From Diphasiastrum complanatum (taxonomy: Eukaryota; Streptophyta; Lycopodiopsida; Lycopodiales; Lycopodiaceae): a stretch of 64,000 bases of DNA. The notes beneath the pieces were generated by a model. That model did no database searches. It saw only the letters and a program-made list of their open reading frames with translations, and was not told the origin of the DNA. The translations under genes were made by a program, and so were the position numbers. This document shows positions 30,660 to 41,399 of this stretch, piece by piece. The stretch spans positions 1,542,359-1,606,358 of the forward strand of contig CM055096.1 in NCBI GenBank assembly GCA_029204225.1. The letters run 5' to 3'. How positions within the stretch are numbered: position 1 is the first letter of the stretch; each line of letters begins with the position of its first letter.

Positions 30660-31320
30660 ACCCCAGTTCAAGTTCAGATGATCTCAAAGCAAGCAAGCTC
30701 GACATCCAACTGTGCAAGCTTGACTTTATAGAGATGCAGACCTGGTACCAGCAGGCGAAGTCCTTCTTCAAGGAAATCGAATTTCAGATCCCTCTCTTGA
30801 TAGGTTATCAAAGCCCCTATCTAGTACACACGGCATATGCCAATTATCATACCATGGCAAGATCATGTCAGATCATAGTTCCCCCTATCAGGTATTATGT
30901 CTATAACGTATCCTTTTCGGCAGCTGAATTGCAACCTTATGGGCCAAACATTGTCACACAGACACTCCAGAAGATAGAGCAAATGACATATTTCAAATAT
31001 ATTGATTCCTCTATGACCAAGTGAAAGAACAAGCATGGGTACAGGCTGGAAGAAATCAACGACAAACAACTTTAAGCAGCATGTGCATATCTCACCAGAT
31101 GCACACAAAAGCCTCGAATGAAAGTGCTGAGGGTACCCATGTCCCTGTTTCACATGATGGCAGATTCACAACTGCATGCCCAGAACCTCTATGATTGGGC
31201 ACAGTTTGCTTCAAATTGTCTTCATGAGTGCATTAAACACAAGCAGCCTATCACGATATTAGGATATTTGATGACAGATATCACTCTGCATCAAGTACAA
31301 ATGGGCCCAAACTCCAACAA
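30660..31320 (+). pseudogene. unrecognised ORF cluster, part 1
   Basis: One plus-strand frame from about 30660 to 31320 with two stops (31022-31024 and about 31073). It reads MQTWYQQAKSFFKEIEFQI, HTAYANYHTMARSCQIIVPP, KIEQMTYFKYIDSSM, VPMSLFHMMADSQLHAQNLY and HECIKHKQPITILGYLM. No known catalytic motif is visible. The pattern of a helical segment followed by a position-specific hydrophobic stretch faintly recalls the domain called putative plant transposon protein found beside gypsy elements; that is a guess. It follows array 3 directly. Confidence 0.5.
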
Positions 31321-32040
31321 CAACTACAGCTTGCGGACAAGGCATGGGATATTTCCATTGAACACAAGAAGCCCAAGCGTGCAAGGACAACTTCACCATT
31401 GGGGTCGCAGGGCAAATGAGTCAACACCAATATCCTCCCTTTGGTACACAAGCCAAGAAGCCCACCCTAGAATCCACAAGCAGCTGCAATCTCCGGAGCT
31501 CAACATGCAGATACCTCAAGGGCTCAGTTGCCAGGTACATGGCAACAACGAAGACAAGAGAAGCTTCAAATTGGGAGCACATCACCGGTGGAATCAGTTT
31601 CACATGGTTCCATGTCAGATGGTGGCAGCTCATCCACAGCATCACAACAACACTCGTCACCCTCACATGTCATCGACGGGGGTGATGGAGCAACTACATC
31701 CACACTGGCACCTGACACGACAGTACCTCAAGTCCCAAGTCAGCCAAATGAAGCCACCACCCCACCCACATTGATTACAACGCCAACGCCACCAACATCA
31801 CCACTGGCACAAGTTTTTTTGGGGGGGGAGGAGTGGGGATACTTAGTCCCCAAGACACGGGAGCAGCCCAACAGTCACAAGATCAACAATAACAGGCCCA
31901 GCAAGTCCACATATTGGACACATCTCAATATTTTGATGCTGCGGACCTGATGGAGATAAGCGGCGACGAACCAGAAAAGGGGAAGCAGCCAGGAAGAAGT
32001 CAGACACCTCCACCTTCATCTCCATCTTGAGTTCTAACAC
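31320..32040 (+). pseudogene. unrecognised ORF cluster, part 2 (Ser/Thr/Pro/Gln-rich)
   Basis: Overlapping open frames at 31118-31774, 31416-31685 and 31528-31950 alternate, with frameshifts. The most plausible path gives an AWDISIEHKKPKRART segment, then a low-complexity stretch rich in Ser, Thr, Pro and Gln (GGSSSTASQQHSSPS) of about 120 residues, then FDAADLMEISGDEPEKGKQ. This looks like a disordered linker. A G9 run near 31818 (GGGGGGGAGG) is a likely slip site. Confidence 0.4.
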
Positions 32041-32059
32041 CACGTCTATTTTTTGGTTT

Positions 32060-32572
32060 AGCCTCACCATACCACACCCTAGATCAGTACCCAACTCTCT
32101 CTAACACTGAAAAGCTCACTAAAGTAGCCAAATGCTCAATGATTGCACATGCATTGGTTGGTGAGCCAACATCAAGTTCTAGAGAGCAAGGTCCAACATC
32201 AAGACCAAGAGATTGTGTGATATCAAAGGATGGCCAAAGAAAAAGAAAAAGAGGCAGTAGAAAGTAGATCCGTGATGGCCGGACAAAAATCCACCTTGGA
32301 AGAGGGCCAGCAGCAACTGAAGCAGCAGATGGTCCAAATCAACCAAGTACAAGATGGATCGTCAGGTGCAATGATAGTCAATGCTCCTCCAGTCAAGCCC
32401 GAGGACATTCAAATCCAGGCCCCACAGGCCTCAGCCATCCGGATGGAGAAATACATAAGGCTAATCCAAGAGCGAGAGGCCGATAAGAATGTTTTTGAAA
32501 ACATTGTGGTGAAACAAGAAAAGATCATCCTGGAGTCCCAGAAGCAACTGGAAGAAACAATGATGGAGTAGG
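32060..32572 (+). pseudogene. unrecognised ORF cluster, part 3 (coiled-coil-like)
   Basis: ORF 32230-32571 (113 codons) begins MAKEKEKEAVESRSVMAGQK and is rich in Glu, Gln and Lys with heptad-like spacing (LEEGQQQLKQQMVQINQVQ, then VVKQEKIILESQKQLEETM). A coiled coil is likely. It ends at a stop 40 bases before the next ORF. No family recognised. Confidence 0.45.
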
Positions 32573-32615
32573 GAATAAGGACGGGCAAACCCACCCATCA
32601 GACGGTAGCTCAGGA

Positions 32616-33907
32616 TTGGGTGGCCAGAGAGCCGGTGTTGCTTCCATGAGCTTTCTCCGATCCCCTCCCACCTTTAACCCTTCCTCCTACTCTACATTTA
32701 ATTTCTCTGAAACATTCATTTCAACTTACCCAATTCTTCCATCTCCCCTTTCTTCATCACCTCCTAGTCAAATAATGGGCCCATCAAAAGGTCCAACTGA
32801 CACCCACAAAGCCCGACGGGACGAGTTCCTCCAACAACTCCACTCCCTCGGTGCTGCGTATAACTTATTATTTCCGCCTGCTCCTAAACCATTCACCCCC
32901 ACACTCCTCTCCCCAGATCACTCCATCCCCGACCTTTCAGAAACTAACACAGACATCGGAGCCGATGATGACTTCCCGGCTGACCAACCAGAGACAAGAA
33001 GATTCTCGCCCATGCCAGACACGGGTGCAGATGAGTCGTCGACAAGCGAACGAGCAAAAGAGAAAGACACGGGCACCAAGGCCCTTGATGATTATCTGGC
33101 AAGGCCGCCCCAACCGTGTAGGAACTCCCCCTACCCGGCCTAGAAGTAAACTAGCTGATACAAGGGAATCAGAGAGATTTGAAAGAAAATACCCTCCCAA
33201 TATGAGGGGCGACAAAGAAGACATCGATCAAAGCCAATACTCCACCAGGGCCGAGATCATTGCCGCACTACAACTGCAGCCAGATGGCGGAGCAAAGTCC
33301 TGAAGGATAGCAGACGACTCCAAGAATATTTGAGGGCACCGGCATGGAAGCGAGTGGATCCTTTTTACATGCCGCTCAAATGCAGAAACCCATGGCCAGT
33401 GGAAAAGCCTCAAGTGGAGTTAGTAAACTGGCCAGTCATTCCGGAAATTATAGAGAGAACCTCCCTTGATGATCTGAGGCTATAGTTACTAGACTTCGGG
33501 CACAAATACAAGTCAAGTGCCGATCTTTGCGTGCAGAAAAGTGCCGAGTATTGCCGATCCATGGCCTTCCTGATGCAGCAAGAGTGTTTATGGAATCGAG
33601 GTTTGGATTTCATTAGGATCAACCCAAACACAGCCCTCCAGACAGAAGAAGACCATGAGATGATGGCCAGGCTATACTATAGAGTGGCCTTCATGTCGTC
33701 ACGCTATGTGACCATGGTGGAAGACTGGCAGGAAATGGGCTTCGTAGAAAAAATAAGAGAATATCTGGGGCCCCTTAATTTCGGAAGTAAGCTCCGCTTC
33801 CAAGTTTTTGAAGCCTTGGGCCAGAAGATGAGAGAGCGAAAGCAGACGGCGCGACGACGAGGTGAACAGGATTCACAAGAAGTGCTCAAGAGGGTTGGTA
33901 TGTAGCG
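32616..33907 (+). pseudogene. unrecognised ORF cluster, part 4 (C-terminal domain next to LTR)
   Basis: ORF 32616-33143 starts MGGQRAGVASMSFLRSPP and is Pro/Ser-rich, then acidic (DIGADDDFPADQPE). The frame moves to 32851-33303 (RESERFERKYPPNMRGDKED, STRAEIIAALQLQ), and from about 33297 moves back, with one stop near 33483, to end at 33907. The last 200 codons look like a compact helical domain: WPVIPEIIERTSLDDLRL, KSAEYCRSMAFLMQQECLWN, MMARLYYRVAFMSSRYVTMV and FGSKLRFQVFEALGQKM, then a basic tail. No known family. It ends about 150 bases before a purine tract and LTR, so it is probably a retroelement-borne gene. Confidence 0.5.
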
Positions 33908-34047
33908 GCCAATTGAGGGACTTCCAATTTTGGCGAATAAATTTTGCGGATAATAAGCACTTGGTTTTATGGAAGCGAACGAAAATCCACGCTTTTCCAA
34001 GTGCCAAGCGGAAGACATCATCGGTGTTGCAGTGGGTCCTGCAACAG

Positions 34048-34060
34048 ATTAGGGGTGGAT
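34048..34060 (+). promoter_or_regulatory. polypurine tract before the 34063 LTR
   Basis: ATTAGGGGTGGATAA directly precedes the LTR start TGTTAGCTGATT, suggesting 34063-35136 is a 3' LTR of the element carrying the ORF cluster. Confidence 0.65.
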
Positions 34061-34062
34061 AA

Positions 34063-35136
34063 TGTTAGCTGATTCTCTAGTGCCGAGCCAAGTCGAAGAC
34101 ATAAGTTATCTCTCACCCATGACTGAGGAGGTCTCAGAAGGAAGAGAGCAGAAGAAGCTGAGAGCTGAGGAAATACTAGTTAGGAAGATAGTGATTAACT
34201 ATGTGAGCCTACATGGTGTCTCCCAAAGAAGGAATGAGCATGTAGGAGCTAGTAATATTTCCTTGAATAGTTGTAATAAATGTAGACCCCCCTTAAAATA
34301 GTAAGAGTGAGCCACCTTTTGATGGTGACATCTAGTGGAAGGGCAAATTCCACATGTAGTTTCTAATTTAGTGGAATTGCCACATGGGCTCCACATGGGC
34401 AGCCTTCTTGCTTATTTAAGGGCCCCCCTCTCTTGTGAGGGAGCTTTTGATTGTATTTTCAAGTTCTCTTGAGCTAATAAAGTGGATCCTCCATGAGTTC
34501 TTGAAGATCACTAAGCTCCTTGTTCATGGCAATGATCTCGAGTGATATTTCTATGAGCATGCTTGATTCCTTGCTTGTGGATTAACTAGGTCCTTGTTTC
34601 TTGTTCTTGCTTAGTTGTGGATTAGATTCAGTTCTTGCTTGTGGAATCTTGTAGAAATCAGCATTCAAGTAAACTATAGAGGCTGGAAATGCGGTGTAAA
34701 TCTTGCATAGTCTTGATGTTCTTGGATAATCTAGGCATCAAGTAATGTGTGTTTCTTGATTCTTAGATTGTTAAGTGCTGTTAGGAATCTTGTATCTTGT
34801 TTCTTGAATCTTGTTTTAGTTTCAGTAGCTAATCTAGTTCTTGATTGTTCATTGATTCAGTAGTTAGTAGCAGGATCGCTCTTTGTGCTGAACGTTGATC
34901 TGCTTGAGCTATAGATGGTTGCATGGCTAGTGTATGCATGTAGCTGAGTATCGGATTTGAGTTACCCACTGACAAGCTGGAAAATACGTAATGCATCCTT
35001 GAATATTTCTTCTGCATTGTAACCGTTCTAATAAGAAGAGTAATCACAAAGAACCATAACAACAGAAGTAATCCAAGAGGGACAAACAACAAAAAAGAGA
35101 AAAAACGTGTTCAAAGAATCAATGAATCTGTGAACA
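34063..35136 (+). repeat. LTR, plus orientation (left arm of inverted pair)
   Basis: 1074 bases from TGTTAGCTGATT to TCTGTGAACA. It carries a TATA-like TTATTTAAGG near 34411 and AATAAAG near 34477, as expected for an LTR promoter and polyadenylation region. The same sequence is present inverted at 35522-36618. No primer site follows on the right side, so it is a 3' LTR or solo LTR. Confidence 0.85.
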
Positions 35137-35521
35137 ATGCACTAAGGTGAACAAAATCTAGCACACTCTGGGGCATCATATGTCCAAGAAAGGATGTTGA
35201 CATAATAGAGTGAACTCAAAATAGGACAACAAACTCCACGATACACAATCATAAGACATTTAGAGAAATATAGAGGGTAGTAGCCAACGTCACAAGGGAG
35301 GTGTGCAATCTTCAACCTTATGGAGTCTACCTACCCAAGCTAGTGCCATCAACAATATCATGCATTTCTTGGGAAGAGATTCCTTCTTTCTTTGTGTGCC
35401 CAAAAATAAGTCCATGTGCATTTGTTTGAAGTGAATTTCTTACCTTTGCGGTACATGAATATATCACATCCTTCTTGATGAAGGCGATGCATCACTCAAC
35501 AAGCTGTGGAACGGTGCCAAA
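35137..35521. other. spacer between inverted LTRs
   Basis: 385 bases without genes. The end next to 35522 looks like the start of a minus-strand internal region (primer-like site at 35508-35519); the end next to 35136 has no element signal. Confidence 0.6.
35508..35519 (-). promoter_or_regulatory. primer-like site of the inverted LTR (element P)
   Basis: Minus strand TGGCACCGTTCC, two bases after the LTR end in GAACA. It differs from the L site TGGCGCCGTTGCC at two positions, so it may be a decayed or variant tRNA-Asp-type primer site. Confidence 0.55.
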
Positions 35522-36618
35522 TGTTCACAGATTCACTGATTCATGAACACATTTTTTCTCTTTTTTGTTGCTTTTCTCTCTTGGATTACTTATGTTGTTA
35601 TGGTTCTTTGTGATTACTCTTCTTATTAGAACGGTTACAGAGCAGAAGCAATATTCAAGGATGCATTACGTATTTCCTAGCTTGTTAGTGGGTAACTCAA
35701 ATCCGATACTCAGCTATATGCATACACTAGCCATGCAACAATCTACAGCTCAAGTAGATCAACATTCAGCATAGAGAGTGATCCTGCTACTAAATACTGA
35801 ATCAAAGAACAATCAAGAACTAGATTAGCTACTGAAACTAAAACAAGATTCAAGAAACAATAAACAAGATTCCTAGCAGCATTTAACAATCTAAGAATCA
35901 AGAAACACACATTACTTGATGCCTAGATTATCCAAGAATATCAAGAACTAGAATGTCAAGACTATGCAAGATTTACACCACATTTCCAGCCTCTATAGTT
36001 TACTTGAATGCTGATTTCTACAAGATTCCACCAGCAAGAACTGAAGCTAATCCACAACTAAGCAAAAACAAGAAACAAGAACCTAGTTAATCCACAAGCA
36101 AGGAATCAAGCATGCTCATAGAAATATCACTCGAGATCATTTCCATGAACAAGGAGCTTAGTGATCTTCAAGAACTCATGGAGGATCCTCTTTATTAGAT
36201 CAAGAGAACTTAAAAATACAATCAAAAGATCCCTCACAAGAGAGGGGGCCTTTAAATAAGCAAGAAGGTTGTCCATGTGGAGCCCATGTGGCAATTCCAC
36301 TAAAATAGAAATTACATGTGGAATTTGCCCTTCCACTAGAGGTCACCATCAAAAGGGACTCGCTCTTACTATTTTAAGGGGGGCTACATTTATTACAACT
36401 ATTCAAGGAAATGTTACTAGCTCCTACATGGTCATTCCTTCTTTGGGATACACCATGTAGGCTCACATAGTTAATCACTATCTTTCTGGCTAGTATTTCC
36501 TCGGCTCTCATGCTCGGCTCTCAGCTTCTTCTGCTCTCTTCCTTCTGAGACTCCTCGGTCATGGGTGAGAGATAACTTATGTCTTCAGCTTGGCTCAACA
36601 CTAGAGAATCGGCTAACA
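35522..36618 (-). repeat. LTR, minus orientation (right arm of inverted pair)
   Basis: About 1097 bases, the reverse complement of 34063-35136 with scattered differences, from TGTTCACAGATT (plus) to GGCTAACA. With the primer-like site on its left it reads as the 5' LTR of a minus-strand gypsy-like element whose body is missing. Confidence 0.85.
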
Positions 36619-37321
36619 TGCATGAACCTTGGTCTCATTCATATTGCTTTTCATCTATTCTTCAACCTTCTAATTGGAAAAAACCATTTCACATACATGA
36701 TGACACTTTCAATATGTTGTTAGGTGTGCACTTGCTCGTTAGCCTAGTGAGGACAAAGATTACAACATGTGTAGGTATCACGCAATCAAGGTATTGACCA
36801 TTGTTGAAAATAATTCATTTGCTAATCTCATGAGTTGATTCTTCACTCACATGGCCTGATTTAGCCATCATAAGAATAGTCCCAGATTAGATTGCATCAA
36901 ACTTACACGCTTCAGTGCATCAACTCAAACTCAAGCCTATCATATGATTAAAGCTTCAAGATGTGCACATGCTATCTCATTATTTAAAGCAAATGTTGAG
37001 CAAAAAAAAAATGTTATCAAACAATCCTAAGCATGAATATATGTTCTCTTTAACAATTTAAGATTAATTCAAAGTGAACTATACATGTTATTCAACCTCG
37101 CAAAATGTACACATAACATGATAAGCAAACATACTTATAGAGAAAACTTGAACATACCTCACAAACTACTAGAGACTCCTCCTACCTTATCTACTTCCAA
37201 GGTTTAGAGGGGCTAAAAAAAGGTAGTCATCAAGCAATAAAGTCATCCCAGTTTCGTGAGCCTATGAGTGCTCCTTAGTAAATCAAGAGTTGCACAAATT
37301 GTGTGGGCATGTTATATTGTT
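36619..37321. other. unassigned AT-rich sequence
   Basis: About 700 bases between the inverted LTR and copia G. No ORF with family resemblance and no repeat recognised. Confidence 0.4.
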
Positions 37322-37323
37322 TT

Positions 37324-37850
37324 TTAAGGTGATAAAATTGTTGCATAAACATCACAACCAAATACTCTCAAATGAGAAATATTAGGTTTCTTTCCAGTAA
37401 CAGCTTCATGAGGTGTCTTACCTTCCATTAATTTTGTAGGACACCGATTCAGGATGTGCATAGCTGTGCTACAAGCTTCTGCCCAAAAGGTGTTTGGCAG
37501 ACCCTTGCTTTTGAGCATCACCCTGGCCATCTCAACAATAGATCTGTTCTTTTGTTCTGCAACTCCATTTTGCTGCGGTGAATAAGGTGTTGCAGTCTGC
37601 CTCTTGATCCCTTGATCTTTGCAGAAATCAATAAATTCTATCAAAAAATACTCACCACCTCCATTAGATCTCAAAGTTCTGATGCAACATCCTGTTTTCT
37701 TTTCAACTAATGCCTTGAATTCCCTAAACTTAGCAAAAGCATATGATTTCTTGCTTATGAAATAAATCCAAATGCATCTGCTATAATCATCAATGAAGGT
37801 GATAAAGTAATAGTAGCCACTAAGAGATCTAGTCTACATAGGTCCACATA
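37324..37850 (-). pseudogene. element G integrase
   Basis: ORF 37324-37674: RSNGGGEYFLIEFIDFC (the usual RSDNGGE has Asn in place of the catalytic Asp), PYSPQQNGVAEQKNRSIVEM with the catalytic Glu, and PTKLMEGKTPHEAVTGKKP and HLRVFGCDVYA. Upstream to about 37850 the first catalytic block LVHSDLCGPM region and FYYFITFIDDYSR are readable in a second frame. The C-terminus is cut at about 37322. Confidence 0.85.
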
Positions 37851-38500
37851 AATCACTATGGACAAGATCTAGGATGCCACTGGCTCTCCTTGCTCCACTT
37901 TTGGGAAACCTCTCTCTGTGTTGTTTTCCCAAAATGCAACCTTCACAAATTTTTTCCTCAAAAGAAATATCAGGCAATCCTATAACTAGATTAGCTCTTT
38001 TGAGAATCTGCAAACTTTGAGCACTAATATGATTGAATCGTTGATGCCAAAGATCACTTCGACTATCAACCGTGCTTATCTCGCATTCAATTTGTAGAGT
38101 CGATTCTCGTTGGCTCTAGCTCCTATGACAATCACTTTGTAGTGATTCTTGATGTCTTTGACAAGACATTTGTCATTGTCAAACTCAACCTTGAGTTGTT
38201 GATCAGCCATCGTCCCAACAAATAGTAGATTGCTAGATAAGCTAGGTACATATTGCACATTGCTTATCCACTTTATCCCCCGCTGGCTAACTTCATTGGT
38301 ACCACTCCAACTCCTTTAACACATAGCAATTTGCCATCGGCTTGTCCAACTTCATCACCATTGTGAGTTTTCTTGAGTTCTGAAAACCACTCTTTCCTTG
38401 AAGTCATGTGCTTGGATGCACCACTATCAATGTACCAGGTATCCTTGATTTCATCACTTGTCATTAATGCTGTAATGAACAATTTTGAGCTCTCACCTGT
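37850..38500 (-). pseudogene. element G protease and pre-integrase region
   Basis: ORF 38273-38482 carries WYIDSGASKHMTSRKEWFSE with an intact DSG protease site and GVGVVPMKLASGG. ORF 38076-38258 carries LLFVGTMADQQLKVEFDNDK, and 37900-38060 the zinc region of the pre-integrase block with stops. Three frames are needed to read it. Confidence 0.83.
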
Positions 38501-38578
38501 ATTATCTTCATATTGATCATCATCGTATCGATGTTGATCAGTATAATTGTTTTCATAATAACAATCATCAAATTGATG

Positions 38579-39480
38579 TTAATCAGCATAATTTTCCACT
38601 TGCCCTTTGTCTTTTCTTTGTTCTATCTCCTTCAGTTTCTTGAAGCATTCATGCTCCCAGTGGCCAGGTTTGTTACAATACCTACAATTTCCAAGTTTAT
38701 TTTGCCTGGGATAGCCACATTCTTGACCTCGGCCTTGATTCCAATTGCCTCGATTTGGGCCATTATTAGATTGCTCTTGAAATTGTTGGAATGATCCATG
38801 ATTTGAGTTTCCACCTCTTGATTGGTGTCTTCCATGACCAAATCTACCACCACATCTCCTGACTGCAAGAGCTTGATCAAATCCGCTGTTGTGATGACTC
38901 AAGTTCTCTTGACGTTGTTCTTCCTGCAAAAGCAATCCACCTAACTCTTCATAGGTTGGAAGATTTTTCTGTGTGGCTATACTTGTCACAAACATCTGAT
39001 GTGACTCACTCAAACTATTCAATGTCAACTACACAATCTCACGATCATGTTCTCCCTCTCCAACTACTGCTAATTGGTCACGAATCTCTTTGATCTTCAA
39101 TAGGTGATCAGCAACAATTGCACCATCATCCATCTGCAATGTGTGCAGCTTCGTCTTCAAGAATAGCACTCGAGATGTGTTTGTGGTCTCAAACAATGCC
39201 TTCAACGTATCCCATGCTTCTTTTGGTCATTCTAAATCCAAAATGTAGGGAATAATTGCATCTCTAACTGATAAGTTGATGACATTCTGTGCTTTCCGTT
39301 TTCTCTTGTCAAATGTCCATTGATCTTCTTCAATCAATGGCCTTGTCTCTTCCTGTCACGACCTCCCATAGCTCCTTTTCCATCAAAATGTTCTTCAGTT
39401 TGAATTTCCAAACTGCATAGTTGTCGGCTCCTTCCAATTTGCTTGACTCATTGAGGACACTCTCGCTTAGAGTTGCCATT
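38579..39480 (-). pseudogene. element G gag
   Basis: ORF 38579-39028 holds the capsid end and the nucleocapsid, Gly/Asn/Gln-rich with zinc knuckle CRYCNKPGHWEHEC. Upstream, to the start near 39478 (MATLSESVLN), the NYAVWKFKLKNILMEKELWE block is readable with stops and frameshifts between 39030 and 39380. A plant copia gag of the C/G lineage. Confidence 0.82.
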
Positions 39481-39551
39481 ACTGAACAGATGAGTCCAAA
39501 TCAAGTAATCTATCACACCACAAAACTGTATATTTTTCTAGTTATATGCCT

Positions 39552-39795
39552 GATATCGGAATGGAGCACAGAAGTACGGCTGCTCAGGATCCTCTTCAAC
39601 TTGTACGCTTGGATCCGATATTGGAGCATGCGATATCAGACTGGAGCATGGATGTACAACTGTTCAAAATTTTCTTTAGTTTGTGCGCTTGGATCCGATA
39701 TTGGTACGAACATGCGATATCGGACTGGAACGCAGATGTACGACTACTCAGGTGTCTCTTCAGCTAGCGTGCTTGGATCCGATATTGGTATGGAA
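39552..39795. repeat. three tandem 80-84 base repeats in the G leader
   Basis: Units at 39552-39631, 39632-39715 and 39716-39795, each beginning GATATCRGAMTGGA and ending CTTGGATCCGATATTGG. Confidence 0.88.
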
Positions 39796-40026
39796 AAAAG
39801 AGAGAATATAAGAACTTTCAAAGGTACGCTGGTACACCGCCTCCTCTTTGCAAAGATTTCAAAACGAGTGATCGTTCAAACAGACAGATATCAGTAATGT
39901 GAAAAGTATGAAGCTTCCTAACTCTGAATGACAGTACTAGATACTATCTAGTGTGATTTGTGGTACTCCAAACAGACAAATGAGAGATTTCTTGGCAAAC
40001 CTCTCACACAAATAACACTTTCCACA

Positions 40027-40220
40027 ACAACTAGGAAGTATTGTAAGAATCTCCCCCACTCAACAGATTTCCAATCTGTCTAATGCTGCCCTCCTTTTGG
40101 ATGCCTTCGGGATTGTGCTTTTCACAACTAAGAAGTATTGTAAAAATCTCTCCACTCAGCAGATTTTCAACTTGTTTGATGCTGTCTTGGCCTTTCTGAT
40201 GCCTCCGTGACTGTGTCTTT
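40027..40220. repeat. 97-base tandem duplication in the G leader
   Basis: Copies start ACAACTAGGAAGTATTG (40027) and ACAACTAAGAAGTATTG (40124) and share CTCAGCAGATTTTCAA-like and GATGCTG segments. Confidence 0.75.
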
Positions 40221-40386
40221 GTTCCCCACTGATGATTCTGAGCTCCAAACCTGCAAAATACACCAAAGAAGGATTTCTTCCAGCCGTTTTTGTCTCTCCA
40301 AACTTTCACCTCCCGTGAAGGACTTTCTCACTTCGTTGCGGAGCCTTGACAAGCTGTATCCACTGATCAGGCACGCAGGACTATTG

Positions 40387-40400
40387 CCACTCTGATACCA
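40387..40400 (-). promoter_or_regulatory. element G primer binding site
   Basis: Minus strand TGGTATCAGAGTGG touching the LTR end; 11 bases match the initiator Met site. Confidence 0.88.
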
Positions 40401-40663
40401 TGTCAACAATCAGAAATGCAACATCAAGCATTCACATAAGCAATCACCAAGTAGGGAGACAGAAGAAGAACACGCAATATCACTCTATCACGCTGCCACA
40501 TATTGAATGTAAAATGTACATATAAACCCTGAACCCTGATAGAGAGGGAGAACCTAGGAGTAGACTACTAGACTAGCCAACGACTAGTTACAGCTATTAA
40601 TAAAGTACATCGTAAACAATAACTAAGAAGTGTAACAATGAAGTTTATCATTGATTTCTAACA
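40401..40663 (-). repeat. element G 5' LTR
   Basis: 263 bases; plus strand TGTCAACAATC to ATTTCTAACA. A second copy (truncated) is at 61451-61671. Confidence 0.88.
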
Positions 40664-41399
40664 AAATGGAGAGTTTCGCAAAAAATGGGATGCTAAAAGT
40701 GGGTCATATGTGCGACAAGAGTTGCTTTTGACAGTCATAGCATGTAAAAATAGTAGGATTGCTATAGGAGCCAGCATGTTGACAATATGTGAAGGTTTCA
40801 CATGTGTGAGGACCTGCCCAAGACCCACAATGGACTTGTTGGAAGCGTATTGGATTGTCAGAAGAACAACAGCTTAACGATCGTGAACGAAACAAAGAAA
40901 GTGAGAATGAATGAAAAACCAGAAGTGTTTGAAGTGTTCGGCATATTTATGAAATATTGGTGGTTTAGGCTAGTATTTAATAAAAAGTGTCTTCCTAATA
41001 TTGAAAGTACAGTCCTAAAAAACAAAGTCTAGAAGTATTAAATGTAAATAGCTTCTTTGGTAAAATAAATTGGCCGAATAACGTGAAACCATGAGTAAAA
41101 ATGGTATGTATACTAACATAAGAAATTCTACACTGTTGTCACAATTTTGGCTAAATACAATGGGAATTATACGTGGAGTGACGATGTTGCGTTTTTTGCA
41201 TACCTTATATGTTGAAAACAGGTTGGAAACAAAATCAAACAGTGTCAGAATTTTTAGAAAATGGAAATAGCAAGTGGATGTGGCAAGTAAATGGCAACCG
41301 TACTAACAAAAGAAGGTTGGAACTTCAAATTCTATGGGTAATATCGGATGCATTCATATACAATGTAATATGGAGTCTCACAGGTTCTCTCGAATGAAA
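40664..41399. other. unassigned sequence between G and M
   Basis: About 740 bases, AT-rich, short ORFs only. No motif seen; may be the leader of gypsy M. Confidence 0.4.

Larger units (their letters stand above)
37322..40663 (-). mobile_element. Ty1/copia element G, 5' part
   Basis: The minus strand has a 5' LTR (40401-40663), primer site, leader with tandem duplications, gag, protease and integrase, ending near 37322 after FGCDVYATILSP. RT, RNase H and the 3' LTR are missing from this place. Lineage as element C (gag start MATLSESVLNESSKLEG). Several frameshifts. Confidence 0.88.
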
